A stretch of DNA of 19,647 bases from JBJXFY01 sp046155815 (lineage in GTDB: Bacteria > Verrucomicrobiota > Verrucomicrobiia > Limisphaerales > CAIMTB01). The translations under genes were made by a program, and so were the position numbers. Below, one piece after another: positions 7,326-14,470 of the stretch. Every line of letters begins with the position of its first letter. Position 1 is the stretch's first letter. A model generated the notes under the pieces. The model was not told the origin of the DNA and did no database searches. It saw only the letters and a program-made list of their open reading frames with translations. The DNA is taken from positions 1-19,647 of the forward strand of contig JBJXFY010000054.1 of assembly GCA_046155815.1 (NCBI GenBank), written 5' to 3'.

Positions 7326-10042
7326 TGAAGCTCACCCTCCCCGAGCTCTCCCTCGTCGTGCTCGTCGGCGTGTCCGGCGCGGGCAAGAGCACGTTCGCGC
7401 GGCGGCACTTCAAGCCGACGGAGATCCTCTCGTCGGACTACTGCCGCGGACTGGTGAGCGACGACGAGAACTGCCAGGCGGCCACGAAGGACGCCTTCGA
7501 CGTGCTCCACTACATCGCCCGGAAGCGGCTCGCCGCGGGAAAGCTCACGGTGGTGGACGCCACCAACGTCCAGCCCGAGGCGCGCCGGCCGCTGGTGGAG
7601 CTGGCGCGCGAGTTCCACTGCCTGCCGGTGGCCCTCGTGCTCGACCTTCCGGAGCGCGTGGCGCACGAGCGGAACCGCGCGCGGCCGGACCGCGACTTCG
7701 GCCCGCACGTCATCCGCCAGCAGGCGTCGCAGCTCCACCGTTCGCTGCGCGGGCTGCCGCGCGAGGGCTTCCGGCGCGTCCACGTCCTGCGGTCCCTGGA
7801 GGAGATCGAGGCGGCGGAGATTGTCCGCGAGCCGCTCTGGAACAACCTGAAGCACGAGCACGGCCCCTTCGACCTCATCGGCGACGTGCACGGGTGCTTC
7901 GATGAACTGGCGGAGCTGCTGGCGAAGCTGGGGTATGCGGTAGGAGCCGAGGTGACGAGGCTCGCCTCTGCTTCGCCCGATGAAAGTCAGAGCCTCCTCA
8001 CGTCGGCGCCTACGGTGCGGCATCCCGCCGGCCGGAAGCTCGTCTTCCTCGGCGACCTCGTGGACCGCGGGCCGCAGACGCCGCAGGTGCTGAAGCTCGT
8101 CATGCGGGCGGTGGCGGACGGCGTCGCGCTGTGCGTGCCGGGCAACCACGACGTGAAGCTCATGCGCAAGCTGCAGGGCCGCGACGTGCAGGTCAGCCAC
8201 GGCCTTGCCGAGTCGCTCGCGCAGCTCGAGGGGGAGAGCGGAGACTTCCTCCGGAAGGTCGCGGGCTTCGTGGACGACCTGGTGAGCCACTACGTGCTCG
8301 ACGGCGGGCGGCTGGTCGTGGCGCACGCGGGCCTCAAGGAGGCGATGCACGGCCGCGGCTCCGGCGCGGTGCGCGACTTCACGCTGTACGGCGAGACGAC
8401 GGGCGAGACGGACGAGTTCGGCCTGCCTGTGCGCCACGACTGGGCCGCCGAATACCGCGGCGCAGCGATGGTCGTCTACGGCCACACGCCCGTGCCGGAG
8501 CCGGAGTGGCTGAACCACACGATCAACCTGGATACGGGCTGCGTCTTCGGCGGCCGGCTCACGGCGCTGCGCTATCCGGAGAAGGAGCTGGTGTCCGTGC
8601 CGGCGCGGCGCGTGTATTCGGTGCCGGCCAGACCCTTTCCCGTCGCAGGAGCCGAGCTGCCGGGGACCGCAGCTTCTACAGACGGAAGTCAGGGCCACCT
8701 CACGTTGGTTCCGGCGGGATTGACGGCGCAGCAGGAGCACGACGACGTGCTGGACCTCGCGGACGTGACGGGCAAGCGGCAGGTCGGCACGCGGCTGCAC
8801 GGCAGCGTGACCGTCCGCGAGGAGAACGCCGCCGCCGCACTCGAGGTGATGAGCCGCTTCGCGGTGAACCCGAAGTGGCTGGTCTACCTGCCGCCCACGA
8901 TGTCGCCGTGCGGCACGAGCGCGCGGCCCGGCCTGCTCGAGCATCCGGCCGAGGCGTTCGCGTACTTCCGGCAGGAGGGCGTGCCGCGCGTGGTCTGCGA
9001 GGAAAAGCACATGGGCTCGCGCGCGGTGGTGATCGTCTGCCGGGACGAGGACGCGGCGCGCCGGCGGTTCGGCGTGTCGGGCGAGGGCTTCGGCATGTGC
9101 TGCACGCGAACCGGGCGGCGGTTCTTCGACGACGCCGTGCTGGAGGCCGCCCTTCTGGAGCGCGTGCGCGGGGCGGTGATGCGAGCGGGTCTGTGGGACG
9201 AGCTGGCCACGGACTGGCTCTGCCTCGACTGCGAGCTGATGCCGTGGTCGGCCAAGGCGCAGGCGCTCCTCCGGGAGCAGTACGCCCCCGTCGGCGCGGC
9301 GGCCGGGGCCATGCTGGGCGAGGCGGTGGAGCTGCTCCGGCAGGCGGAGGCGCGCGGGCTGGACGTGGGCGAACTGCGCGCCCGCACCACGGCCCGGCAG
9401 GCGATGGCCGCGGACTACGTGGCCGCTTGGCGGCGCTACTGCTGGCCGGTGAACTCGGTGGAGGACCTGAAGCTCGCGCCATTCCACCTGCTCGCGACGG
9501 AAGGGAAGGTCCACACGGACAAGCCGCACGACTGGCACATGAGGACGCTGGCGCGGCTGGCGGGCGATGGAGCGCCGAGCATTGCTCGGCAAGAAGGCCA
9601 AGCCGAACAGTTGGTCGGCGCTCCGACGAAGCACATTCTCATCCCCACGCCCTTCCGCGTCGTGGACGTGACGAATCCCGACAGCGAGGCCGCCGCCGTC
9701 CGGTGGTGGGAGGAACTCACTGAACGCGGCGGCGAGGGCATGGTGGTCAAGCCGCTGGACTTCATCGCCCGCGGGCGGCGGGGGTTGATCCAGCCGGCGG
9801 TGAAGTGCCGCGGCCGCGAGTACCTGCGCCTCATCTACGGCCCGGAGTACACCGCGCCGGAGAACCTCGAACGCCTGCGCTCACGCGGGCTGAACGCCAA
9901 GCGCTCGCTGGCGCTGCGCGAATTCGCCCTCGGCCTCGAGGCGCTGGAGCGCTTCGTGCGCCGGGAGCCGCTGCGCCGCGTCCACGAAGGCGTCTTCGGC
10001 GTGCTGGCGCTGGAGAGCGAGCCGGTGGATCCGCGGCTGTGA
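7325..10042 (+). CDS. pnkp: polynucleotide kinase-phosphatase with ligase-like adenylyltransferase domain (Pnkp), 905 aa
   Basis: Bacterial RNA end-repair enzyme of the Clostridium thermocellum Pnkp type. The kinase domain (about 1-175) has the P-loop GVSGAGKST (15-23; K21, S22). The metallophosphatase (about 180-430) has GDVHGCF (186-192; D187, H189), GDLVDRG (243-249), GNHD (273-276), HAG (334-336) and GHTP (386-389). The adenylyltransferase domain (about 490-905) has KHMGSR (561-566, K561 as the nucleotide-accepting lysine), EGMVVK (804-809) and QPAVK (823-827). Together these heal 5'-OH and 2',3'-cyclic phosphate ends and activate them for sealing. From memory, the C. thermocellum phosphatase residues are D187, H189, D233, N263, H323 and H376. 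Here the first two have the same numbers and the later ones are all shifted by 11, which marks an insertion between them at the palindrome 7940-8013. Two further palindromes add residues in the linker and in the ligase domain. Characterised Pnkp needs the partner Hen1 for sealing; none is seen in this window. Confidence 0.95.
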   Translation: MKLTLPELSLVVLVGVSGAGKSTFARRHFKPTEILSSDYCRGLVSDDENCQAATKDAFDVLHYIARKRLAAGKLTVVDATNVQPEARRPLVELAREFHCLPVALVLDLPERVAHERNRARPDRDFGPHVIRQQASQLHRSLRGLPREGFRRVHVLRSLEEIEAAEIVREPLWNNLKHEHGPFDLIGDVHGCFDELAELLAKLGYAVGAEVTRLASASPDESQSLLTSAPTVRHPAGRKLVFLGDLVDRGPQTPQVLKLVMRAVADGVALCVPGNHDVKLMRKLQGRDVQVSHGLAESLAQLEGESGDFLRKVAGFVDDLVSHYVLDGGRLVVAHAGLKEAMHGRGSGAVRDFTLYGETTGETDEFGLPVRHDWAAEYRGAAMVVYGHTPVPEPEWLNHTINLDTGCVFGGRLTALRYPEKELVSVPARRVYSVPARPFPVAGAELPGTAASTDGSQGHLTLVPAGLTAQQEHDDVLDLADVTGKRQVGTRLHGSVTVREENAAAALEVMSRFAVNPKWLVYLPPTMSPCGTSARPGLLEHPAEAFAYFRQEGVPRVVCEEKHMGSRAVVIVCRDEDAARRRFGVSGEGFGMCCTRTGRRFFDDAVLEAALLERVRGAVMRAGLWDELATDWLCLDCELMPWSAKAQALLREQYAPVGAAAGAMLGEAVELLRQAEARGLDVGELRARTTARQAMAADYVAAWRRYCWPVNSVEDLKLAPFHLLATEGKVHTDKPHDWHMRTLARLAGDGAPSIARQEGQAEQLVGAPTKHILIPTPFRVVDVTNPDSEAAAVRWWEELTERGGEGMVVKPLDFIARGRRGLIQPAVKCRGREYLRLIYGPEYTAPENLERLRSRGLNAKRSLALREFALGLEALERFVRREPLRRVHEGVFGVLALESEPVDPRL
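7940..8013 (+). repeat. palindromic element, copy A, in frame inside Pnkp
   Basis: A 74-base imperfect palindrome. The 24-base arms 7940-7963 (GTAGGAGCCGAGG…GAGGCTC) and 7990-8013 (GAGCCTCC…GGCGCCTAC) pair at 21 of 24 positions around a 26-base loop. The ends GTAG/CTAC are exact, and pairing stops at the next base outside. It starts exactly on a codon boundary and encodes VGAEVTRLASASPDE and onward to SAPT, between the phosphatase motifs GDVHG and GDLVDRG, where catalytic spacing is lengthened. TGCGG occurs just outside or across both ends (7936-7940, 8016-8020), a possible target duplication of uncertain meaning. Confidence 0.85.
8645..8715 (+). repeat. palindromic element, copy B (decayed, same family as copy A)
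   Basis: A 71-base segment that aligns directly with 7940-8013: GCAGGAGCCGAG versus GTAGGAGCCGAG at the left end, and GGAAGTCAGGGCCACCTCACG versus the copy A right end with 24 of 32 identities. Its own arms pair at only about 15 of 24 positions, so it is a decayed copy. It lies in the same orientation and the same codon phase as copy A. It encodes AGAELPGTAASTDGSQGHLT in the linker between the phosphatase and ligase-like domains. Confidence 0.7.
9569..9624 (+). repeat. palindromic element of a second family, in frame inside Pnkp
   Basis: A 56-base imperfect palindrome. The outer ends GGAGCGCCGA and TCGGCGCTCC are exact 10-base inverted repeats. Inner arms GCTCGGC (9584-9590) and GCCGAAC (9602-9608) pair with one mismatch. 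It begins on a codon boundary (codon 749) and encodes GAPSIARQEGQAEQLVGAP. It lies between HMRTLARLAGD and ILIPTPFRVVDV, two stretches that I recall as nearly adjacent in Pnkp relatives. The sequence differs from copies A and B, so it is a separate repeat family. Confidence 0.8.
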
Positions 10043-10047
10043 GGGCC

Positions 10048-10470
10048 TCACCCGCCCAAAAGATGGACGCAGACGCGACGGGCGTGCGGGGCTTGGCGGT
10101 GTTCCCAGACATAGATGCCCTGCCAGGTGCCGAGCGCGAGGCGGCCGGCGGCGAAGGGGATCGAGAGGTTCACCGCCGTCAGCGCCGTGCGGACGTGCGC
10201 GGGCATGTCGTCCGGCCCCTCGCAGGCATGCGCGAAGAGGCGGTCGCCGTCCGGCACGAGGCGGGCGAAGAAGCGGTCGAGGTCGGCGCGCACGTCGGGA
10301 TCGGCGTTTTCCTGGATGAGCAGCGAGGCCGAGGTGTGGCGGAGGTGCAGCGTGGCGAGGCCCTCGGCAAGGCCGGAGCGGCGGACCAGCGCGGCGACGC
10401 GGTCGGTGATTTCCAGCAGGCCGCGGCCGGCGGTGGCGACGGCGAGCTCGTGGATTTCCTGGCGAAGCAT
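10048..10470 (-). CDS. yjbQ: YjbQ/UPF0047 family protein, 140 aa
   Basis: Full-length member of the UPF0047/YjbQ family (usual length about 130-140), annotated elsewhere as secondary thiamine-phosphate synthase because E. coli YjbQ has weak activity of that kind; the physiological role is not settled. Conserved features: HTSASL (45-50), ENADPDV (54-60), a His near 81, GPDDMPAHV (85-93) and LGTWQGIYVWEHR (113-125). The His and acidic residues form the family's presumed metal or active site. It is a soluble cytoplasmic protein. The gene is convergent with Pnkp, with only 5 bases between the stops, and lies 87 bases downstream of the TPR gene on the same strand. The start ATG (10470) agrees with the family N-terminus. 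The Shine-Dalgarno is weak (AGG). Confidence 0.92.
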   Translation of the reverse strand: MLRQEIHELAVATAGRGLLEITDRVAALVRRSGLAEGLATLHLRHTSASLLIQENADPDVRADLDRFFARLVPDGDRLFAHACEGPDDMPAHVRTALTAVNLSIPFAAGRLALGTWQGIYVWEHRQAPHARRVCVHLLGG

Positions 10471-10525
10471 GGCGAACCTGTCGTTGCGACGGTGCCCGCG
10501 GCAGACCGCCGCGCGGCCGGTTCAT

Positions 10526-10547
10526 GCGCCGGGCCGGAGGCCGGCGC
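10526..10547 (-). terminator. GC-rich hairpin after the TPR gene
   Basis: On the minus strand, 10 bases past the TPR gene stop, GCGCCGGCC and GGCCCGGCGC pair around a 3-base loop with one bulged base. There is no T-run after it, so it may be a weak or factor-assisted terminator or an mRNA-stabilising hairpin between this gene and yjbQ. The evidence is structure only, in a GC-rich background where such hairpins arise by chance. Confidence 0.3.
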
Positions 10548-10557
10548 TCCGCGCGGG

Positions 10558-12876
10558 TCAGTTCGTGGCCGGGGCCTCGCCGCTGAGGATTTTCTCGAGC
10601 GCCGGGTTCGCGGGGTGGCCGCCGCGGCGGGCACGGCCGTAGTGAAACCTGGCCAGCTCGACGAATGCGGGCTTCTGCGTGGCATACACGACGGCGAGGT
10701 TGTAGTGGGCGCTGGGCAGCGTCGGGCTGAGGCGGACGGCCTTGCGCAACGCCGCCTCGGCGGGCGCGCGCTGGCCCTTCTGGCTGAGCGTGATCCCGAG
10801 GTAGTTCTGCGTCTCGGCGTTTTCGGGGTCGATGGCCGCGGCGCGGCTGAGCAGGTCGAAGGCGTCGTCGTAGCGTTCCTGGCGGAAGCGGACGATGCCG
10901 AGCAGCGACAGGCTGAAGGCGTCGTTTGGATCCACGTCGAGGCCGCGGCGGAGATTGGCCTCGGCGTCGGGGAGCTTGCCCAGCTCGATCTGGATGGCGG
11001 CGAGGTTTGCGAGCGTGAAGACGTTGCGCTCGTCGAGCCGGAGGATCTCCTGGTACTTGGCCTCGGCCTCGGGAAGCTGCCGGCGCGCAAAGTGGCGCTG
11101 CGCCTCGGCGGCGAGCACGCCCGCACCGGGCGGCAGGTCGCGGAGGGTGCGGCGGCGCGGCGGGGCATTGGTGGCGGTACCGGACTCGACGGAGGGGCGG
11201 GGCGGCTCGGCCACGGCGTTCGTGGGCGGGTCGGAAGCGACAGCCGGCTGGGCGTTGGTCGCGGGAGCGGGGGGCGGCACGGGCTGGGTCGTGGCTGGCG
11301 GCTCCGTGGGCGGCGTGGCCTGGGCGAGCTGGATCGGGCGGGAGGACGTCGGGGCCGCGACGGGCGCCTCCTCGCGACGGACCGGGACGGCTGTGTTCGA
11401 AGCCATGGCGGGTCCGGTGGCGGGCCGGGGCTTCACGGCGAACGTGCCCCCGGTACGGGCCTCCGGCTCCGCCGGCAGCGCGCCGGCGAGTGATTCCGCG
11501 ACGGAGGCGGCGATGACTTCGGACGCCTTCGGCGCAGGCGCTCCTGCGGCCGGGGCAACGGCGGCGGCGGCCATGGGCAGGACTTCGCGGCGCGCGGGCT
11601 CCTGGAACAGGGCGAGTTCCTCGGGCGTGTACGGGTCGGGCTTCGCCTCCAGCGCCTGCACGCGGGCTTCCAGGGTTTCCACGCGGCCCTGCCAGCGGGC
11701 GGTCTCGGTGGCGCGCTCGCCGGCGCGGTCGGCTTCGCGGGCGTGCAGCTCCTCGCGCGCGAGCACGAGCTCGCGGCGAAGCTGGTCGCGCTCGCGCTCG
11801 AGGGCCTGGATGCGCTCACGGTCGGCGTCGGTGGCGACGGCGGCGGCCTGGGCCTCGCGGGCGGTGAAGGCGGCGAGCTGGCGGGCGAGGTTTTCGTTGT
11901 CGGTCCGGAGGCGCTGGGCGATGTCCGCCTGCTCGGCGAACTGGCCGCGCAGCTCGTTGAGCTCGCGGTTCAGCGCGGCCGAGGCGGAGGCGGCGCGTTC
12001 GAGGTCGGTGCGGCCGGAGGCAATCGCCTCCCCGAGTTCCCGGCTGCGGCCGGCGGCGGTGGCCGCCTCGGCACGCGCGGTTTCCAGCTCGCGGTGCAGG
12101 CGGCCCACCTCGGTCTGCAACAACAGCACCTCGTTGGTCTGGCTGCCGGCGCGGAGGCGGGCGGTGAGTCGGTCGTTTTCCAGCACGAGCCCGTCCGCGG
12201 CGGCGCGCTGGGCCTTGAGTTTCGCGCGGGCGTCGGCGAGTTCCTTTTCGAGGGCGGCGGCCTGGCCGAGGGCCTCGGCGGCCTTCGCCTGGTCGGCGGC
12301 CTGCCTTTCCAGCGAAGCCTTGAGCACTTCGTTCTCCTTGAGCAGGGCGGTGACGCGTTCCTCCGCGCGCTGGAAGGCGGCGGGGTCCACGTCCGCCGGG
12401 CGCGCGGCCAGGGCTTCCCTGAGCTTGGCCTTGAGCGTCTCGCGCTCGGCCTCAAGGCCGGCGCGGGCGCGCTCGACCTGCTGGGCCTGGCGCTGCGACT
12501 CGGCAAGCTGGTCGGCGAGCTGAGCGGCGCGGAGCGCGAGGTCGGCGGCGCGGTCGTCCGCGGTGGGCTGCGGGGCGAGCGGCGCGGTCCGGTCGGCGAC
12601 GGGTACGCGGGCCTTGAGGTCGCCCAGCCTGCCATCGAGGAAGCCGCGGCGGAACTTCACGATGGTCGGGTTCCAGGCGGGGTGGGCGCGGGTGAAGGCG
12701 TCGAGGTCGCGCCGGGCGGTGAGGTAGCGCTGGTAGGCACCGGCCGTGTCGCCGCCCCGCTCAAGGGTCTCGCCTTCCTGGATCAGGTTGTAGATCCCGA
12801 TGAACTCGGCGTCGGCCTGGGCCCGCGCCAGCAGCGGCAGCACGGCCAGGACCAGCATAGCCAGCAAACGTCGCAT
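10558..12876 (-). CDS. secreted coiled-coil and TPR-repeat protein, 772 aa
   Basis: Begins with a clear signal peptide (MRRLLAMLVLAVLPLLARAQA), so it acts in the periplasm or at the envelope. Residues about 22-110 form a conserved helical unit (FIGIYNLIQEGETLERGGDT). About 113-425 is a long Ala/Glu/Arg/Leu-rich coiled coil. About 432-582 is a Pro/Ala-rich, probably disordered linker. About 585-745 holds at least four TPR units (AEAKYQEILRLDERNVFTLA; ANLRRGLDVDPNDAFSLSLL; LSRAAAIDPENAETQNYLGI; LRKAVRLSPTLPSAHYNLAV). The ATG at 12876 is chosen because it starts the signal peptide; the open frame continues to 13107 but that extension is low-complexity. TPRs mark a scaffold for protein contacts, the coiled coil suggests oligomerisation, and no enzyme motif is present. 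The gene is divergent from miaB. The specific role is unknown. Confidence 0.85.
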   Translation of the reverse strand: MRRLLAMLVLAVLPLLARAQADAEFIGIYNLIQEGETLERGGDTAGAYQRYLTARRDLDAFTRAHPAWNPTIVKFRRGFLDGRLGDLKARVPVADRTAPLAPQPTADDRAADLALRAAQLADQLAESQRQAQQVERARAGLEAERETLKAKLREALAARPADVDPAAFQRAEERVTALLKENEVLKASLERQAADQAKAAEALGQAAALEKELADARAKLKAQRAAADGLVLENDRLTARLRAGSQTNEVLLLQTEVGRLHRELETARAEAATAAGRSRELGEAIASGRTDLERAASASAALNRELNELRGQFAEQADIAQRLRTDNENLARQLAAFTAREAQAAAVATDADRERIQALERERDQLRRELVLAREELHAREADRAGERATETARWQGRVETLEARVQALEAKPDPYTPEELALFQEPARREVLPMAAAAVAPAAGAPAPKASEVIAASVAESLAGALPAEPEARTGGTFAVKPRPATGPAMASNTAVPVRREEAPVAAPTSSRPIQLAQATPPTEPPATTQPVPPPAPATNAQPAVASDPPTNAVAEPPRPSVESGTATNAPPRRRTLRDLPPGAGVLAAEAQRHFARRQLPEAEAKYQEILRLDERNVFTLANLAAIQIELGKLPDAEANLRRGLDVDPNDAFSLSLLGIVRFRQERYDDAFDLLSRAAAIDPENAETQNYLGITLSQKGQRAPAEAALRKAVRLSPTLPSAHYNLAVVYATQKPAFVELARFHYGRARRGGHPANPALEKILSGEAPATN

Positions 12877-12881
12877 GGCGG

Positions 12882-12902
12882 CCACCGTAAGCCCGGCGGT
12901 GG
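12882..12902 (-). other. inverted repeat just upstream of the TPR gene start
   Basis: CCACCG (12882-12887) and CGGTGG (12897-12902) form a perfect 6-base inverted repeat with a 9-base loop, ending 5 bases before the start codon on the minus strand. It could form a hairpin in the 5' leader or be a small operator. It may also be chance in GC-rich DNA. Confidence 0.2.
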
Positions 12903-13001
12903 AATCCGCGCAATGGGCGGAAAGGGACGCCCGTCGAGAGGATGGAAGTGGGGGATGGCGGAAAGGAAGTGGCGGACGGGACAGGGTATCCAGCATCGCG
13001 C

Positions 13002-13035
13002 GGACGTGGACGTGGACGGGCACGGGCACGGGCCG
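13002..13035 (+). repeat. degenerate hexanucleotide tandem repeat in the divergent intergenic region
   Basis: Reads as consecutive six-base units GGACGT, GGACGT, GGACGG, GCACGG, GCACGG, then GCC. It lies in the 211-base gap between the divergent TPR gene and miaB. It is short and imperfect; I see no protein-coding reason for it. Slippage or a regulatory spacer are both possible. Confidence 0.4.
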
Positions 13036-13040
13036 GCCGG

Positions 13041-13068
13041 TTGCCACCCGCCGCGGCCCGCCTAACCT
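13041..13068 (+). promoter_or_regulatory. miaB: weak sigma70-like promoter candidate for miaB
   Basis: TTGCCA (13041-13046) and TAACCT (13063-13068) are separated by 16 bases and lie 20 bases upstream of the miaB start. The -35 is a good match and the -10 poor. A start here would give a leader of only about a dozen bases, consistent with the lack of a Shine-Dalgarno. Suggestive only. Confidence 0.22.
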
Positions 13069-13087
13069 CTCCGGCCCGCGTGCCCCC

Positions 13088-14440
13088 ATGCCCAGCGCCT
13101 TCATCAAGACTTACGGCTGCCAGATGAACGAGCGCGACAGCGAGGCCGTCATGGCCCAGCTGGCGCAGCGCGGCTATGCCCCGGCGGCCTCCGAGGCCGC
13201 GGCGGACGTGGTGCTTCTGAACACCTGCAGCGTACGCGACCTCGCCGAGCAGAAGGCGCTGGGGAAGATGCGCTCGCTCGCCGGCGACCGCCGCCAGCAC
13301 CGGCCGGGACAGGTGCTCGGCTTCCTCGGTTGCATGGCCCAGAGCCGCGGCGAGGAACTGGTCCGCGACGTGCCCGGAGTCCGCCTCGTGGTTGGCACCC
13401 AGAAGTTCCACCGCACGGGCGAGCACCTGGACGCGCTGCTCGCCGGCCGCGCGGAGGCCGTGGTGGACACCGCCGAGGAGGCGGGCAGCGAGGCCGCCAT
13501 CCGCGAGCACGCCGCCGGGCCGCGGGCCGTGACGGCCTTCGTGAGCATCATGCAGGGCTGCAACCAGCGATGCACCTTCTGCATCGTGCCGCACACGCGC
13601 GGGCGCGAGCGCAGCCGGACCATCGAGGACGTCGTGGCCGAGTGCCGCGGGCTGACGGAACGCGGGGTGCGGGAGATCACGCTGCTGGGCCAGATCGTCA
13701 CGAGCTACGGCCGCCGGATGTATCCGGAGCTGGATGGCAGGTCCGCCTTCGTCCAGCTGCTCGAAGCGGTCCATGCGCTGCCCGGTCTGGCCCGCCTCCG
13801 CTTCACCTCCCCGCATCCCAAGGGCTATGGCGACGACCTGGTGGCGGCCTTCGCGCGCCTGCCGAAGCTCTGCCCCAGCGCCCATCTCCCGCTCCAGAGC
13901 GGCAGCGACCGGCTCCTCAAGGCGATGCACCGCGGCTATACCCGCGCGCGCTACCTCGGGATCGTGCGGAGCCTGCGCGCCGCGCGGCCGGACATCGGGA
14001 TCGGCACGGATCTGATCGTGGGCTTCCCGGGCGAGGCGGAAGAGGACTTCCAGGCGACGCTCGACACAGTGCGCGAGGCGGAGTTCGACCAGGCCTACAT
14101 CTTCAAGTATTCGCCGCGCCGTGACACGCCCGCGGCCACGATGCCCGGCCAGGTGCCGCGGGAAATCCTCGAGGATCGCAACCAGCGCCTGCTCGCGCTG
14201 GTGAACGGGATCGGCGGGCGGAAGTACGAGGCCTTCGTGGGCCGGACGGTGCCGGTGCTGGTCGAGGGGCCGAGCCGGAAGAACCCCGCCCGCCTCGAGG
14301 GCCGCACGGGCTGCCACAAGATCGTCGTGTTCGAGGGCGACGCCCGGCACATCGGGCAGGAGCTGGACCTGAAGATCGTGCGGTGCGGCTCGTTCACGCT
14401 GTACGGCGACCCCGTGGTGCACGGGCTGGACGAAGCCTGA
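13088..14440 (+). CDS. miaB: tRNA-2-methylthio-N6-dimethylallyladenosine synthase MiaB, 450 aa
   Basis: Radical-SAM methylthiotransferase that adds the 2-methylthio group to i6A37 of tRNAs reading UNN codons. The N-terminal UPF0004 domain starts FIKTYGCQMNERDSE, diagnostic of MiaB rather than RimO or MtaB, with the cluster-binding cysteines C11, C47 and C82. The radical-SAM motif is CNQRCTFC (C158, C162, C165). Family landmarks LPLQSGSDRLLKAMHRGYTR and GTDLIVGFPGE follow. A TRAM domain for tRNA binding fills about 375-445. The length is normal. The ATG at 13088 is chosen because the family N-terminus begins there; the open frame runs further upstream but is low-complexity. No Shine-Dalgarno is visible. 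A minor difference: LLGQIVTSYG where relatives usually have LLGQNVNSYG. The substrate base would be made by MiaA, not seen in this window. Confidence 0.95.
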   Translation: MPSAFIKTYGCQMNERDSEAVMAQLAQRGYAPAASEAAADVVLLNTCSVRDLAEQKALGKMRSLAGDRRQHRPGQVLGFLGCMAQSRGEELVRDVPGVRLVVGTQKFHRTGEHLDALLAGRAEAVVDTAEEAGSEAAIREHAAGPRAVTAFVSIMQGCNQRCTFCIVPHTRGRERSRTIEDVVAECRGLTERGVREITLLGQIVTSYGRRMYPELDGRSAFVQLLEAVHALPGLARLRFTSPHPKGYGDDLVAAFARLPKLCPSAHLPLQSGSDRLLKAMHRGYTRARYLGIVRSLRAARPDIGIGTDLIVGFPGEAEEDFQATLDTVREAEFDQAYIFKYSPRRDTPAATMPGQVPREILEDRNQRLLALVNGIGGRKYEAFVGRTVPVLVEGPSRKNPARLEGRTGCHKIVVFEGDARHIGQELDLKIVRCGSFTLYGDPVVHGLDEA

Positions 14441-14470
14441 ACCCGCGCCCACCCTCCCGGTCACTTTCGC

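Noticed and set aside
7936..8020. TGCGG direct repeats as a target-site duplication around palindrome A
   Set aside because: The repeats are 80 bases apart, which would not keep the reading frame by simple insertion, and five-base matches are common in this GC-rich sequence; kept only as a note.
7316..9634. Minus-strand open frame of 772 codons opposite Pnkp
   Set aside because: The plus strand encodes every catalytic motif of Pnkp in order; the antisense frame shows none and is His/Arg-rich.
9805..11493. Plus-strand open frame running across the Pnkp 3' end, yjbQ and the TPR gene
   Set aside because: It crosses three better-supported genes and is Gly/Arg low-complexity; the opposite strand carries UPF0047 motifs and TPR repeats.
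12800..13087. N-terminal extension of MiaB back to 12800
   Set aside because: The family N-terminus starts at the ATG 13088 (KTYGCQMN); the upstream frame is antisense to the signal peptide of the TPR gene and unlike any MiaB.
12877..13107. N-terminal extension of the TPR protein to 13107
   Set aside because: The extra residues are low-complexity and would bury the signal peptide; they would also overlap the miaB start.
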